Shown here one piece after another: positions 28,160 through 38,886 of a DNA stretch of 64,000 nt (its first letter is position 1; every line of letters begins with the position of its first letter). The stretch spans positions 124,001 through 188,000 of the forward strand of contig NZ_QTJR01000006.1 in the NCBI RefSeq assembly GCF_003382285.1, read 5' to 3'. The DNA is from Lysobacter soli. Its GTDB lineage: Bacteria > Pseudomonadota > Gammaproteobacteria > Xanthomonadales > Xanthomonadaceae. Both the position numbers and the translations under genes were made by a program. Below the pieces are notes generated by a model. The model saw only the letters and a list, made by a program, of their open reading frames with translations, was not told the origin of the DNA and did no database searches.

Positions 28160-29947
28160 GTGGCCGCCACCGACCTGCCGCACCACAACGTCGACGAGGT
28201 CGCCCGCGATCCGCGCGACGAGCTCTTCGGCCACCCCAAGGGCGTCTACGTCTGCTTCTTCACCGAGATGTGGGAGCGTTTTTCGTTCTACGGGATGAAG
28301 GCGCTGCTGCTGCTCTACCTGCTCCAGCACCATCGCTTCGGCGACGGGCCGGGACTCGACGTGCTCGGCGCCTACGGCGGTCTCGTCTACTGCCTGCCGG
28401 TCGTCGGCGGGTTGCTCGCCGATCGTTATCTCGGCATGCGCAAGGCGGTGGTATTCGGCGGACTGCTGCTCGTCGCCGGCCACCTCGGCATGGCAGTGGA
28501 AGGCCATGCCGCCACCGTCAGCGGCGCCACCGTCGTGCGCGACGAAGGCGCGTTGCGCGTGTTCTACCTTTCGCTCGCGCTGATCATCGTCGGCGTCGGC
28601 TTCCTCAAGCCGAACATCTCCACGATCGTCGGGCGCCTGTATCCGGAAAACGATCCGCGCCGCGACTCCGGCTTCTCGCTGTTCTACGCCGGCATCAACC
28701 TGGGCGCGCTGTTCTCCGCGCTGGTGTGCGGTTATCTCGGGCAGACGCTCGGCTGGAAGTGGGGCTTCGGTGCGGCGGGCATCGGCATGCTGCTCGGGCT
28801 TGCGCAGTTCCTGTGGGGACAGAAGTACCTGCACGGCCATGCCGAACCGCCGGATCCCGCGCGCCTGCGCGAACGCGCGTTCGGCCTGCCGCGCGAATGG
28901 GCGATCTACCTCGGCGCGGTGCTCGCACTGGTGCCGCTGGCGGCGCTGATGTGGGCCGTCGCCAACGGTCGCTTCGCGCTCGGCGGCGAGATCTCGCTCG
29001 CATTGATCCTGATGTTGCTGGTGATGCTCGCCGTGCTGGCGTGGTTCGCGTGGTTCCTCAAGGCGCGCTGCACGCGCGAACAGCGCCATCGCATGCTCGC
29101 GTTGATGGCGCTGATCTTCATGGCACTGGTGTATTTCACGCTGTACGAGCAGACGTACGGCTCATGGGTGACTTTCACCGATCGCCTGCTGACCAAGGAT
29201 GTATTCCCGTCGCTGGTGATCCGCGAAGGCACGCCGTGGCCGTGGTCGACGATCTCGCTGGTGCTGGCGCCCTTGGCGTTCGTCGCGGCGGCCACGCTGT
29301 CGGACCGTAGGCCCGCCTCGTCGATGCCGAAGCTGCTGTTCGCCGGCGCTATCGTGCTGATGCTCGTCTTCCTGCTGCGCGACTGCGTCGTGCTGCCGCA
29401 GACGGCGGGATCGCTGACGTACCTCGGCGCATTGTTCCTGGTGTTGCTCGCGCCGGTGTTCGCGCGGCTGTGGGATGGGCTGGATCGTCGCGGACTGGAC
29501 CCGTCGAAGCCGGCGAAATCCGCGCTGGGACTGTTGTTCGCCGGATTGAGTTTCGTGCCGATGGCGTGGGCCGCGCAGCACGCCGGCGAAACGGGACAGC
29601 TCGCCAGCGTGTGGTGGCTGGTACTGGCCTATCTCGTCCTGGAAATCGGCGAGATGTGCCTGGCGCCAGTCGGCCTTGCCGCGGTGACGCAACTGTCGGT
29701 GAAGAGCGTCATGAGCCTGATGATGGGTACGTGGTTCCTCGCCACGGCGTTCTCCGAAACGCTCGCGGCGCTGTTCGGCAAACTCGCCGCGATCGACGTG
29801 CCTGAAGGCGCTGCGCTGGACTTCGCCGCAGCGGGCGACAAGTACGCCAACCTGTTCTGGCTGATGACGGGAATCGGTATCGGCTGGGCGGTGCTTGCCT
29901 TCATCGCCGCGCCACTGTTGCGGCGGCTGATGCATGGCATCAAGTGA
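28160..29947 (+). CDS. POT/PTR family proton-coupled peptide transporter
   Basis: Major-facilitator transporter for di- and tripeptides, 595 residues and about 14 membrane segments. The POT signature is seen as FFTEMWERFSFYGMKALLLL near residue 36, with the ExxERF proton-coupling motif, and a second signature in FLKPNISTIVGRLY and FYAGINLGA. Start is GTG 28160, with GGAG 6 bp upstream; the frame stays open far upstream without coding character. It is longer than E. coli DtpA (about 500), mostly through extended loops after residue 240. Confidence 0.92.
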   Translation: MAATDLPHHNVDEVARDPRDELFGHPKGVYVCFFTEMWERFSFYGMKALLLLYLLQHHRFGDGPGLDVLGAYGGLVYCLPVVGGLLADRYLGMRKAVVFGGLLLVAGHLGMAVEGHAATVSGATVVRDEGALRVFYLSLALIIVGVGFLKPNISTIVGRLYPENDPRRDSGFSLFYAGINLGALFSALVCGYLGQTLGWKWGFGAAGIGMLLGLAQFLWGQKYLHGHAEPPDPARLRERAFGLPREWAIYLGAVLALVPLAALMWAVANGRFALGGEISLALILMLLVMLAVLAWFAWFLKARCTREQRHRMLALMALIFMALVYFTLYEQTYGSWVTFTDRLLTKDVFPSLVIREGTPWPWSTISLVLAPLAFVAAATLSDRRPASSMPKLLFAGAIVLMLVFLLRDCVVLPQTAGSLTYLGALFLVLLAPVFARLWDGLDRRGLDPSKPAKSALGLLFAGLSFVPMAWAAQHAGETGQLASVWWLVLAYLVLEIGEMCLAPVGLAAVTQLSVKSVMSLMMGTWFLATAFSETLAALFGKLAAIDVPEGAALDFAAAGDKYANLFWLMTGIGIGWAVLAFIAAPLLRRLMHGIK

Positions 29948-29960
29948 TCGCAGGAATGAA

Positions 29961-29990
29961 AACGGCGCCCGGAGGCGCCGCTTTCATGTG
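29961..29990 (+). terminator. Hairpin between convergent POT and S9 genes
   Basis: Stem CGGCGCC/GGCGCCG with a 4-nt loop (CGGA), followed on the plus strand by CTTTCAT and preceded by GAAAA, which gives TTTTC on the other strand. A weak, possibly bidirectional terminator. Confidence 0.6.
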
Positions 29991-29998
29991 TTTGACGA

Positions 29999-31481
29999 CT
30001 ACTTCGCGGCCTTCGCATCGCCTGCGCTGCCCGTCGCCGCCAGCGAACCGCCGAGGCTGCGCGAGAGGAACGCGAGCAGGCGAGTGTAGAACTCCTGCTT
30101 GTGTTCCTCGGTGTAGAAGCCGTGCGCTTCGGTGTCGTAATAGAGCGTTTCGACCGGAACGCCCGCCTTGCGCAGCGCCGATTCCATCATGTGGCTGTGC
30201 TCGATCGGCGCAACGCGATCCTTGCCGCCCGCGGCGAGGAACACAGGTACCTTGATGCGATCGGCCAGACGGTTCGGCGAGACGTCGCCGAGCTTGGCCG
30301 GATCGCCTACCCATTCGCGCAGCCAGTTGCCCGAACGGCGGCTGTCGCGGGTGTCGTCGGCGATCATCTTCGGCAGGTCGTACACGCCGACGTAGCCGGC
30401 GGCGCACTTGTAGAGGTCGGGCTCCTTCGCCACGCCCATCAGCGAGGCGTATCCACCGTAGCTCGCGCCGTACAGGCAGATGCGGCCCTTGTCGGCAACG
30501 CCTTCGGCGATGGCCCAGCGCGTGGCATCGGTGAGATCGTCCTGCATCCTTCCGCCCCACTCTTTCGCCCCGGCGCTGACGTAGGACTTGCCGTAGCCGG
30601 ACGAGCCGCGATAGTTGAGCTGCAGCACCGCATAGCCAGCCGCCGAGAGCAGCTGCGCGTCCGAATCGAAGCCCCAGTAATCCTGCACGTCGATCGGGCC
30701 GCCGTGCGGCATCACCACCAGCGGAAGGTTCCTGCCGTTGCTGCCGTTGGGCGTGGTGAGGAAGCCGTGCAGCGTCATCCCGTCGCGCGCCTTGAATTCG
30801 ATCGGCTTCGCGGTGGCCTGCTTTTCGGGATCGAACCACTCGCGCTTGGCGAGCACGTGCGCGGCCTTCTTCGCTTTCGTATCGCGCCTACTTCGCCGAC
30901 GGCCGTGCGATCGCCACGCGCTTCATCCGCCCGGTGAAGGCATCGATGCGCTCGGCGCTCGAATGCGGATCGTCCGAGTACGGTTGCGCCGAAATCAGTG
31001 CCGAACGGCCGTCGCCGACCGGCGTCGGGATCAGGTATGCCCAGATGCGGTCGTTGCCCTTCTTCGGCTTGATCGTGGTGCCGAGCCCGCCGTCCTGCGT
31101 GCGGTACCCGACCAGCATCTCGGCCTTGCCGCCATCGGCGTTCATCGCGAACAGTTCGCCGGTAAGCTGCGGCTCGTCGAGCGAGCCGAACTTCTCGGCA
31201 GCGCTCAGCACCACGCGCTCGGGGCCCACCCATTCGAAATCGGCGATGTAATTGTCACGCGGCATCTTGAACGTGCCGGTGAGTTTGTTCGTGCCGCGTT
31301 CGATCACGGCCAGGACGCTTCGATCCTCCATCGGAATCGTCGCGGCCAGGTACTGTCCCCCTGGCGAGATCTTCAGATCGGTGAACTGGTCCCTGCGGAC
31401 GTAGGCCGACACGTCGACGCCGCCCGCGACGGCATTGGACGACAGCGCCGCGAAAGCGGCGGCAAGCAGAAGCTTCTTCAT
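29999..31481 (-). pseudogene. S9 family peptidase with internal deletion
   Basis: Two adjacent frames form one broken S9 peptidase. The N-terminal part, ATG 31481 to the TAG at 30888, has a signal peptide (AAAFAALSSNAVAG) and the start of a beta-propeller ending at GRMKRVAIARPSAK. The C-terminal part continues in a different frame from DTKAKKAAHVLAKREWFDPE, starting near 30880, and carries the full catalytic domain with GASYGG, GGKDRVAP and the His of EAHGFYTEE. Together they make about 490 residues against 640-700 in intact relatives, so roughly 150-200 residues of propeller are missing at the junction (about 30870-30900), with loss of frame. The C-terminal part might still be made alone from ATG-like codons but would lack a signal peptide. 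Confidence 0.78.
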
Positions 31482-31574
31482 TGTCCCCTTCCCTAGTGTG
31501 GGACGCCGGGCTCCCCGCCAGGCGACGACACAAGACTACCGCGCGAGGCAGACGAGCGGGTGGGACACAGAGCG

Positions 31575-32459
31575 TCAGGCCAGCGTTCGTGCCAGCGCGT
31601 CGCGCCAGTCCGGCAACTCCGGGGCGTACTCGTCGCGCAGACGCGTGGTATCGAGCACCGAATACGCGGGGCGGACCGCGCGGGTCGGGTAATCGGAGGT
31701 GGCGATGGGGATTACGGTCGGACGACGGGCAATCAGGCCACGCTCCGACGCTTCATCGAAGATCGCCTCGGCGAAGCCGTGCCAAGTGGTCTCGCCGCTG
31801 GCGACGAGATGGCGGATGCCAGACTCGGCAATACCCTTGCGCATCACGGCCGCCGTCACATCGGCGATGAGCCATGCAGGCGTCGGACAGCCATGCTGGT
31901 CCGCAACCACGCGCAGCTCATCGCGCTCGGCGCCGACACGCAGCATCGTGCGCAGGAAATTGTGACCGTGCAGGCCGTACACCCAGGCGGTCCGAAGGAT
32001 CAGATGTCGTGCACCGCTCGCGGTGATCGCGAGTTCGCCATCGAGCTTGCTGCGCCCGTAGACGCCCAGCGGGTCGGTTGTGTCGTCGTCGCGATAGGGA
32101 CGCGAACCGCGGCCGTCGAACACGTAGTCGGTCGAGTAATGAACCAGCGACGCGCCACATGCGACGGCGGCTTCCGCGAGGCGGCCCGGCGCCAGGGCGT
32201 TGATGCGGAAAGCAGCTTCGACCTCATCCTCTGCCCGATCGACCGCTGTGTAGGCCGCGGCGTTGACGATTACGTCAGGATGCACGCGCGCGACCAACGA
32301 CGCGATGGCGTCCAGATCGCCGAGGTCGAGCGCTTCGCAGCTCGTCTCATCGTCGAGGCGCCCGCTTCGTGTCGTCGCGATCACCTCGCCTAGCGGAGCG
32401 AGACTGCGCCGAAGCGCATCGCCAACCTGTCCGTTCGCGCCTACCAGCAGCAGCCTCAC
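31575..32459 (-). CDS. rmlD: dTDP-4-dehydrorhamnose reductase
   Basis: Last step of dTDP-L-rhamnose synthesis, NAD(P)H-dependent reduction of dTDP-4-keto-L-rhamnose; 294 residues. The Rossmann motif VGANGQVGDAL is at residues 5-15, STDYVFDG follows, and the catalytic YGRSK is near residue 128. Start GTG 32459 is 10 bp after the rmlC stop with GAGG upstream; the open frame further upstream is within rmlC and not used. Final gene of the operon rmlB-rmlA-rmlC-rmlD. Rhamnose is presumably used for lipopolysaccharide or exopolysaccharide. Confidence 0.95.
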   Translation of the reverse strand: MRLLLVGANGQVGDALRRSLAPLGEVIATTRSGRLDDETSCEALDLGDLDAIASLVARVHPDVIVNAAAYTAVDRAEDEVEAAFRINALAPGRLAEAAVACGASLVHYSTDYVFDGRGSRPYRDDDTTDPLGVYGRSKLDGELAITASGARHLILRTAWVYGLHGHNFLRTMLRVGAERDELRVVADQHGCPTPAWLIADVTAAVMRKGIAESGIRHLVASGETTWHGFAEAIFDEASERGLIARRPTVIPIATSDYPTRAVRPAYSVLDTTRLRDEYAPELPDWRDALARTLA

Positions 32460-32469
32460 GACGCCTGCC

Positions 32470-33027
32470 TCATGGGACGTACACCGGCAGGCGGTCTTCC
32501 GGGATCTCGTCCAGGAACGGCGCGCGCGCATCCTTGTCGGACAGGGCGACATCGGACATGGGCCAGTCGATGCCGAGCGTCGCGTCGTTCCAGCGAACGG
32601 CGGCATCAGCAGACGCGTCGTAGGTTTCAGTGCACAGGTACGTGAACACCGCGCGCTCGCTGAGCGTCACGAAGCCGTGCGCGAAGCCTTCTGGAATCCA
32701 GAAGTGGCGCTTGTTTTCGGCATTGAGCAGCACCGCGGTCCAGCGGCCGAACGTCGGGGATCCGCGTCGGATATCCACCGCCACATCCCAGACCTCGCCC
32801 TCGACCACCGACACATATTTGCCCTGCGGCTTGGGCCACTGGTAGTGCAGGCCACGCAACACGCCGCGACGCGACGAGGACACGTTGCCCTGCACGAACG
32901 TCGGCTTGATCCCGGCATCGCCGAGCTTGTCGAGGTTGAAGGATTCGAAGAAGAAGCCGCGGTCGTCGCCGAACACGCGCGGCTCGATCACCACGCAGCC
33001 TGGCAGATCGGTCTCGATGATCTTCAC
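32470..33027 (-). CDS. rmlC: dTDP-4-dehydrorhamnose 3,5-epimerase
   Basis: Cupin-fold epimerase of 185 residues, the normal size. Motifs seen: [20 protein letters not shown] at residues 9-28 in part, VLRGLHYQ (catalytic His and substrate-binding Arg), and [10 protein letters not shown]. Start ATG 33027 overlaps the rmlA stop by ATGA (33024-33027), so the two are coupled. Confidence 0.96.
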   Translation of the reverse strand: MKIIETDLPGCVVIEPRVFGDDRGFFFESFNLDKLGDAGIKPTFVQGNVSSSRRGVLRGLHYQWPKPQGKYVSVVEGEVWDVAVDIRRGSPTFGRWTAVLLNAENKRHFWIPEGFAHGFVTLSERAVFTYLCTETYDASADAAVRWNDATLGIDWPMSDVALSDKDARAPFLDEIPEDRLPVYVP

Positions 33028-33908
33028 GGCACCGGCCCTCGTTCGGCCAGGCTCATCAGGTACTCGCCATAACCATTCTTCGCGAGCGGGCGCGCGAGTT
33101 CGTTGAGCTGTTCGGCCGTGATCCAGCCGTTGTTCCAGGCAATTTCCTCAGGGCAGCAGACGCGCAGCCCCTGCCGCGCCTCAATGGTCTCGATATAGTT
33201 CGACGCCTCCAGCAGCGACTGGTGCGTGCCCGTGTCCAGCCACGCGTAACCGCGGCCGAGCTGCTCGAGGTGCAGCGAGCCTTCGTCAAGGTAACGGCGG
33301 TTGAGATCGGTGATTTCGAGTTCGCCGCGCGGCGAAGGCTTCAGTTCGGCGGCGAAGTCGCTCGCACGCCCGTCGTAGAAATACAGGCCCGTGACCGCGT
33401 AGTTGGAGCGCGGCACGGACGGCTTTTCTTCCAGGCCAACGACCTTTCCGGATGCGTCGAACTCGGCGACGCCGTAACGCTCCGGATCCCGCACCCAGTA
33501 GCCAAAGACGGTCGCGCCAGACGGCCGTTCGTCGGCACGCTTGAGCATCGCCGTCAGGCCAGGACCGTGGAAGATGTTGTCGCCGAGCACCAGGCAGCTC
33601 GGCCCGCCCGCGAGGAACTCGCGGCCGATCAGGTACGCCTGTGCAAGCCCGTCCGGGCTGGGCTGCACGGCATACTCGATGCGCATGCCCCATTGCGAAC
33701 CATCGCCGAGCAGCGCCTTGAACAGGGCCTGCTCGTGCGGCGTGTTGATGACCAGGACTTCCCGGATGCCGGCGAGCATGAGCACGCTCAGCGGGTAGTA
33801 GATCATCGGCTTGTCATACACCGGCAGCAGCTGTTTGCTGATGCCCTTGGTGATGGGGTAGAGGCGCGTGCCGCTACCACCCGCCAGGATGATGCCTTTA
33901 CGGTCCAT
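33024..33908 (-). CDS. rmlA: Glucose-1-phosphate thymidylyltransferase
   Basis: Makes dTDP-glucose from glucose-1-phosphate and dTTP, first step of dTDP-L-rhamnose synthesis; 294 residues. The nucleotide-binding [20 protein letters not shown] and the DNIFHG metal-site region are intact, and so is [14 protein letters not shown]. It starts 9 bp after the rmlB stop. Confidence 0.97.
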   Translation of the reverse strand: MDRKGIILAGGSGTRLYPITKGISKQLLPVYDKPMIYYPLSVLMLAGIREVLVINTPHEQALFKALLGDGSQWGMRIEYAVQPSPDGLAQAYLIGREFLAGGPSCLVLGDNIFHGPGLTAMLKRADERPSGATVFGYWVRDPERYGVAEFDASGKVVGLEEKPSVPRSNYAVTGLYFYDGRASDFAAELKPSPRGELEITDLNRRYLDEGSLHLEQLGRGYAWLDTGTHQSLLEASNYIETIEARQGLRVCCPEEIAWNNGWITAEQLNELARPLAKNGYGEYLMSLAERGPVP

Positions 33909-33917
33909 GTGCCTTCC

Positions 33918-34970
33918 TCAGCCCTGTCCGATGCGCTCGAGGCGATAGCTGCCGTCCAACACGCGCTTCACCCACGGCTGGTTCTGGAGGTACCAGTCCA
34001 CGGTGAGGGCGATTCCCTGTTCGAAGGTCACCGTCGGTGCCCATCCCAGTTCGCCCTTGAGCTTGGAGGCGTCGATGGCGTAACGGCGATCGTGTCCGGG
34101 GCGATCGGCGACGAAGGTGATCAGGGACTCGCGCGCGCGGCCATCGGCAAGCGGCTGCCGCTCGTCCAGCAGGCGGCAGATCGTCTGCACGACCTCGAGG
34201 TTCTGGCGCTCGGCATCACCACCGACGTTGTAGGTCTCGCCGATGCGACCGGCTTCCAGGACGCGGCGGATCGCCGCGCAGTGATCGCCAACGTAGAGCC
34301 AGTCACGCACGTTGCGGCCATCGCCGTACACCGGCAGCGGCTCGCCGGCCAACGCGCGGGCGATGATCAGCGGAATGAGCTTTTCGGGGAACTGGTACTG
34401 CCCGTAATTGTTCGAGCAGTTCGTCGTCAGCACCGGCAAGCCATAGGTGTGGTGGAACGCGCGCACCAGATGATCCGACGCCGCCTTGGACGCCGAGTAC
34501 GGCGAATTCGGTGCGTACGGTGTTTCCTCGGTGAACTTGCCGGTCTCGCCGAGCGTGCCGTAAACCTCGTCCGTCGAAACGTGCAGGAAGCGGAAGGCAT
34601 CGCGGCCGGCGGCATCGAGCGATTTCCAGTAGTCGCGCGTCTTCTCCAGCAGGCTGAGCGTTCCCACGACGTTCGTCTGGACGAACGCCGCCGGACCGTC
34701 GATCGACCGGTCGACGTGGCTCTCCGCCGCGAAGTTGATCACGGCGTCGGGGCGATGCTCCTTCAGCAATCGCTCGACGAGCGCAGCATCACCGATATCG
34801 CCGTGGACGAACACATGCCGCGGATCGTTCTCCAGCGACGCAAGCGTATCGACATTGCCCGCGTACGTGAGCGCGTCGAGGTTCACGACCTTGATGTTGC
34901 GCTGGACCGCATCCAGCACGAAGTTGCCGCCGATGAAGCCGGCGCCGCCTGTCACTATCCACGTAGCCAC
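33918..34970 (-). CDS. rmlB: dTDP-glucose 4,6-dehydratase
   Basis: NAD-dependent dehydratase of the extended SDR group, 350 residues. Motifs: [12 protein letters not shown] at the N-terminus, STDEVYG, and catalytic [10 protein letters not shown]. Start GTG 34970 is decided by AAAGGAG 5 bp upstream; the frame runs on to 35000 but without a ribosome binding site. First gene of rmlBACD. Confidence 0.96.
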   Translation of the reverse strand: MATWIVTGGAGFIGGNFVLDAVQRNIKVVNLDALTYAGNVDTLASLENDPRHVFVHGDIGDAALVERLLKEHRPDAVINFAAESHVDRSIDGPAAFVQTNVVGTLSLLEKTRDYWKSLDAAGRDAFRFLHVSTDEVYGTLGETGKFTEETPYAPNSPYSASKAASDHLVRAFHHTYGLPVLTTNCSNNYGQYQFPEKLIPLIIARALAGEPLPVYGDGRNVRDWLYVGDHCAAIRRVLEAGRIGETYNVGGDAERQNLEVVQTICRLLDERQPLADGRARESLITFVADRPGHDRRYAIDASKLKGELGWAPTVTFEQGIALTVDWYLQNQPWVKRVLDGSYRLERIGQG

Positions 34971-35014
34971 TGAAACTCCTTTCAAATCCCAAAAGCGCAA
35001 AAAAACGAGGTGGC

Positions 35015-35518
35015 TCAGAACGGAATGTCGTCGTCCGCGAAGTCGTCGTTGAAGCTGCTCGACTTGGCCGGGGGCGCCTCACGACGAGGGGCTGATTCCT
35101 GGCGCGCCGGCGGACGCGACGAACGCTCGCCACCGCCACCGCCGCGGTATTCACTGCGGCTACCGCCGCCACCCTCGCCGCCCGGACGACCGCCGAGCAT
35201 CTGCATCTCGTCGGCGATGATGTCGGTGGAGTAGCGCTCCACGCCGTCCTGGCCGGTGTACTTGTCGTAGCGGATCGAGCCTTCGACGTAGACCTGGCTG
35301 CCCTTGCGCAGGTATTCGCCGGCGATCTCGCCGAGCTTTCCGAAGAAGGTCACCCGGTGCCACTCGGTGCGCTCCTGGGTGTTGCCGTCGCGGTCCTTGC
35401 GCACGCTGGTCGTCGCCAGGCGGGCCTTGGTCACGGCCATGCCGCCCTGGGTGTACTTGGTTTCGGGATCGTCGCCCAGGTTGCCGACCAGGATCACCTT
35501 GTTGATGCCGCGTGCCAT
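35015..35518 (-). CDS. ssb: Single-stranded DNA-binding protein
   Basis: SSB of 167 residues, acting at forks and in repair. The OB-fold (about 1-112) opens with [18 protein letters not shown] and includes [20 protein letters not shown]. The Gly/Arg/Ser-rich linker leads to the acidic tip DDDIPF, which docks partner proteins. ATG 35518 is chosen; the open frame extends far upstream without coding signal. Confidence 0.97.
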   Translation of the reverse strand: MARGINKVILVGNLGDDPETKYTQGGMAVTKARLATTSVRKDRDGNTQERTEWHRVTFFGKLGEIAGEYLRKGSQVYVEGSIRYDKYTGQDGVERYSTDIIADEMQMLGGRPGGEGGGGSRSEYRGGGGGERSSRPPARQESAPRREAPPAKSSSFNDDFADDDIPF

Positions 35519-35658
35519 GGGAGTGCCTTCCCCTCTTATGTGTGCTTCGTCTGGAGGCCGGGCACGAAAGCGCGATGCGGGCGTGCCGGCAGGGGAAGCA
35601 TCATAACAGCCGCCCGTCGTCCGCCACCGAGGCGAAACCGGGACGCGGCCGTGGGGAA

Positions 35659-35973
35659 TCACATGCGCGTCAGGTCGCCGAAGCGGCAGGCGAAGGCGAG
35701 GAACATGCTGGCCCGGATGTCGGATTCCGGCTCCCCCGTGCGTAGGGCATACCGCTCGCAGGCGTGGCTGAACAGGTCGGCCAGCAAGGCGCCGAAATCC
35801 GAGGGTTCGCCCTCGATGGCCGGGCACACGCTCATCGCCAGGCTGCGGTCGACCGCCCAGAGCCGCAGCAGTTCGAACGAGGCGGGGTCGTCGTTCGCGG
35901 CCGCGGGCATCGCCAGCGCCTCCCGTGCGAGGACCTTCTCCTGGCTTTTGCGCCGGATGGGGCGGCCGGCCAT
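35659..35973 (-). CDS. Small hypothetical protein (possibly DUF5076)
   Basis: Protein of 104 residues, soluble, with a basic N-terminus ([13 protein letters not shown]) and a helical body including [19 protein letters not shown]. It resembles the small DUF5076 proteins known from xanthomonads, but I am not certain. Its ATG shares one base with the stop of the upstream gene (TGATG, 35971-35975), so the pair is translationally coupled. Confidence 0.6.
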   Translation of the reverse strand: MAGRPIRRKSQEKVLAREALAMPAAANDDPASFELLRLWAVDRSLAMSVCPAIEGEPSDFGALLADLFSHACERYALRTGEPESDIRASMFLAFACRFGDLTRM

Positions 35974-36257
35974 CAGGCGTTCGCTCCGCCGATGGCCGAG
36001 GAGCGTGGCGGACCGAGGCGCCGCAGCACTTCGTCAAGCTCCACATCGAGCTCCTGGCACGCGGATCCGACAAGACGCGTCGTCCCGGAGAGATAACGAT
36101 CCAGCGTCCGCGCCACGGCATCGAGCAGCGTTTCGCGACTCGCGCCGCTGAGGCCGCGCAGGCTGCGCTCGATCACGTCCACGTGCCGCAAACCGGGCCA
36201 CTGCGGAACAGCCACCGGGGTTATCGCGTCGGCGGCGGCATTGTGTCGTGTGCTCAT
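35973..36257 (-). CDS. Small hypothetical protein coupled to the next gene
   Basis: 94-residue soluble protein, ATG 36257, no signal or membrane segment. A helical, acidic C-terminal part ([18 protein letters not shown]) follows a central segment [16 protein letters not shown]. It ends in the start codon of the neighbour. Family not recognised. It is divergent from ispB with 142 bp between. Confidence 0.5.
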   Translation of the reverse strand: MSTRHNAAADAITPVAVPQWPGLRHVDVIERSLRGLSGASRETLLDAVARTLDRYLSGTTRLVGSACQELDVELDEVLRRLGPPRSSAIGGANA

Positions 36258-36366
36258 GGGCGGTCCAGTGGCGGTGGCGATGCGGGAATCGAAACCACAG
36301 GTTGGAACCGGCCACCGGACGGGACCATCGGAACTGTCCGAAAAATCCTCGCCGCGAATGCGCCCG

Positions 36367-36372
36367 TATAAT
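36367..36372 (+). promoter_or_regulatory. Putative -10 box for ispB
   Basis: Perfect TATAAT 28 bp upstream of the ispB ATG, in GC-rich surroundings. No clear -35 hexamer at the right distance (the best is an A-rich AAAAATCC stretch around 36341-36348). Confidence 0.5.
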
Positions 36373-36399
36373 CCAGGGCCCCTCACACGCGGTTCGCCC

Positions 36400-37416
36400 A
36401 TGCCACCCAGTCCGACGACGACCCCGGCCGTCCCCGACCTGGCCACCATCCAGGACCTGGCCCGTCGGGACATGGCGGCGGTGGACGCGCTGATCCGGCG
36501 CCGGCTGGCTTCGGACGTGGTGCTGATCAACCAGGTCGCCGAGTACATCGTCGGCGCGGGGGGCAAGCGCCTGCGACCGATGCTGCTGTTGCTGGCGAAC
36601 GGAGCCCTGGGCGGCAGCGGCGGGCGCGGCATCGGCGAGCACGCGCACCAGCTCGCCGCGGTGGTGGAGTTCATCCACACCGCGACGCTGCTACACGACG
36701 ACGTCGTGGACGAATCCGACCTGCGCCGCGGCCGCAAGACAGCCAACGCGGTATGGGGCAACGCGGCCAGTGTGCTGGTCGGCGATTTCCTGTACTCGCG
36801 CAGCTTCCAGCTGATGGTCGAACTGGAACGCATCGCCGTCATGCAGATCCTGGCCGACACGACCAACCGCATCGCCGAAGGCGAGGTATTGCAGCTGCTG
36901 CACGTGCGCAATCCCGACACCGACGAAGCCGCCTACCTGCGCGTGATCGAACGCAAGACCGCCGTGCTCTTCGCCGCCGCCACGCGCCTGGGTGCGCTGC
37001 TGGCCGACGCGGACGAAGTCACGTGCGAGGCGTTGCACGATTACGGCATGAACCTCGGCTACGCGTTCCAGATCGCCGACGACGTGCTCGACTACGCCTC
37101 AGACGCCGCGACGCTCGGCAAGAACCTCGGCGACGACCTCGCCGAAGGCAAGGCGACGCTGCCGCTCATCCACGCGATCGCGCACAGCAACGAGGCCACG
37201 CGTGCGCGCCTGCGCCACGCGGTCGAACACGGCGACACCGGGGCGATGCCCGACGTGCTGGCGGCGATCCACGCCACTGGCGGCCTCGATTACAGCCGTC
37301 GTCGCGCGCAGGAGTACGCGCAGGCCGCCGAGCACGCGCTCGATGGCCTGGACGAGAACGACTACACGCTCGCACTGCGCGGGCTGGCGCGTTATGCGGT
37401 GAGCCGCGACCACTGA
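36400..37416 (+). CDS. ispB: Octaprenyl diphosphate synthase
   Basis: Trans-polyprenyl synthase that makes the side chain of ubiquinone, 338 residues. The first aspartate-rich motif is LLHDDVVDE (Asp100, Asp101, Asp104) and the second is QIADDVLDY. GGKRLRP and GKNLGDDLAEGKATLP are also typical. ATG 36400 is the first start after the TATAAT box. It converges with murD2. Confidence 0.95.
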   Translation: MPPSPTTTPAVPDLATIQDLARRDMAAVDALIRRRLASDVVLINQVAEYIVGAGGKRLRPMLLLLANGALGGSGGRGIGEHAHQLAAVVEFIHTATLLHDDVVDESDLRRGRKTANAVWGNAASVLVGDFLYSRSFQLMVELERIAVMQILADTTNRIAEGEVLQLLHVRNPDTDEAAYLRVIERKTAVLFAAATRLGALLADADEVTCEALHDYGMNLGYAFQIADDVLDYASDAATLGKNLGDDLAEGKATLPLIHAIAHSNEATRARLRHAVEHGDTGAMPDVLAAIHATGGLDYSRRRAQEYAQAAEHALDGLDENDYTLALRGLARYAVSRDH

Positions 37417-37428
37417 CCGCGCGGGTGA

Positions 37429-37453
37429 CGCGCGTGGCACAACACCACGCGCG
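37429..37453. terminator. GC-rich hairpin between convergent ispB and murD2
   Basis: Perfect 9-bp stem CGCGCGTGG/CCACGCGCG with a 7-nt loop. No T-run on either side, so it is not a standard intrinsic terminator, but it lies exactly between two gene ends. Confidence 0.4.
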
Positions 37454-37461
37454 AGCAGAAC

Positions 37462-38886
37462 TCAGGCGATTCCAAGCCCCGGAATCGTACTGATCATCTC
37501 CGGATCGAAACCCGCCAGTTCGGCGAAGTGGCGCCCGCGCGCCACGTAATCGCGATAGGCGCCGAAACTCGGCGCGCCGGGCGACAGCAGCACGACGCCC
37601 TCCCCGCCCAGCGCCGCGCGCGCCTGCGCCATCGCGTCGTCCAGATCGACCGCTTCACCAAGCACGAAGCCGCCCTGCGCCGCGACCGGCTCCAGCAGCG
37701 CGTGGATGCGCGGTCCGTTCTGGCCCATCGTGACGATCGCCACCGGCGCATGGGTGCGCATCGCGTCGGCGAAGTCTTCCCACGGCAGGCCGCGATCGTG
37801 TCCGCCGACGAGGATCGCGACACGGCGCGACGCGAAGCAGTCCAGCGCCGCGAGACTCGCATGCGGCGTCGTGCTGATGGAATCGTTGACGTAGGTAATG
37901 CCATCGCGCGTGCCGATCGTCTGCAGGCGATGCGGCAGCGGTCGGAAGCTCGCCGCATGCGGCGCAAGCGGCACCGCATCCAGACCCAGCGCCTCGATCG
38001 CTGTCAGCACCGCGCACAGGTTCCCGCGATTGTGGCGACCCGGCAGTGGCAGCGCGCGCGTGTCCATGACGAACGCCTCGCCGCGATACAGATCGTCCTC
38101 GCGCAGGTGCCAGCCATCGCGATGTCCGAACCAGCGGACGTCGCTTGCGCTCAACGTCGCGCCGAGCTGCGCGAGCCGCGGGTCGTTCGCGTTGAGCACG
38201 GCGATGCGCGGCTGCGCCTGCGTGACGAGCTTCAGCTTGTCCTCGACGTAACGCTCGTGCGATCCATGCCAGTCGAGATGCTCGGGGAAAATGTTGAGGA
38301 CGACCGCGATCTCCGGTCGCACGCCAGCCTGCGCGACGTCGCCCGTCTGATAGCTCGACAGCTCGATCGCCCAGAATTCCGGCGCGATGTCCGGCTCCAG
38401 GGCTTCCAGCAGCGGCAGGCCGATGTTGCCGGCGAGCGCGGTGACATGGCCGCCGGCGCGCAGCAAGTGTGCGAGCAGCGCCGTCGTCGTGCTCTTGCCC
38501 TTCGTGCCGGTGACGCAGATGGTGTCCGCGGCGACGCCGTCGGCACCGGCGTGTTCCGCAAACCACAACGCCGTACCGCCGATAAAGCGCGTGCCCTGCT
38601 CCGCCGCGGCGACGGCTTCGGGCTTGTACGGACTGATGCCCGGCGACTTCACCACGACGTCGAACGCCGACAGCCGCGCTGCGGACGCATCGGATTCGGC
38701 GACAAGGTTCGCGTCGTTCAACGCAGCCGCTTCGGCGGCTTCGGCCGTCGAGCAGAACAGCGTCAGCGGCAGCGACGGCAGCCGTGCGCGGATCGCGCGA
38801 TACGCCGCGCGCCCTTCGCGCCCCCAGCCCCAGAGCGCGACCTTGCGACCGTCGAGCGAGGCGATGTCAGGCGGCGAACTGCGCAC
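37462..38886 (-). CDS. murD2: UDP-MurNAc-L-alanine:L-glutamate ligase MurD2
   Basis: Mur ligase of 474 residues. In Xanthomonas MurD2 adds L-glutamate, rather than D-glutamate, to UDP-MurNAc-L-Ala. It has an N-terminal Rossmann-like domain ([17 protein letters not shown]), the ATP site [16 protein letters not shown], a central [20 protein letters not shown] with the His/Lys ligase residues, and a C-terminal domain with LSPGAPSFG. Start is GTG 38886, inside the murL end (20-bp overlap). Last gene of lysAC-murL-murD2. A standard MurD may exist elsewhere, but the adjacent murL makes MurD2 the better name. Confidence 0.9.
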   Translation of the reverse strand: MRSSPPDIASLDGRKVALWGWGREGRAAYRAIRARLPSLPLTLFCSTAEAAEAAALNDANLVAESDASAARLSAFDVVVKSPGISPYKPEAVAAAEQGTRFIGGTALWFAEHAGADGVAADTICVTGTKGKSTTTALLAHLLRAGGHVTALAGNIGLPLLEALEPDIAPEFWAIELSSYQTGDVAQAGVRPEIAVVLNIFPEHLDWHGSHERYVEDKLKLVTQAQPRIAVLNANDPRLAQLGATLSASDVRWFGHRDGWHLREDDLYRGEAFVMDTRALPLPGRHNRGNLCAVLTAIEALGLDAVPLAPHAASFRPLPHRLQTIGTRDGITYVNDSISTTPHASLAALDCFASRRVAILVGGHDRGLPWEDFADAMRTHAPVAIVTMGQNGPRIHALLEPVAAQGGFVLGEAVDLDDAMAQARAALGGEGVVLLSPGAPSFGAYRDYVARGRHFAELAGFDPEMISTIPGLGIA

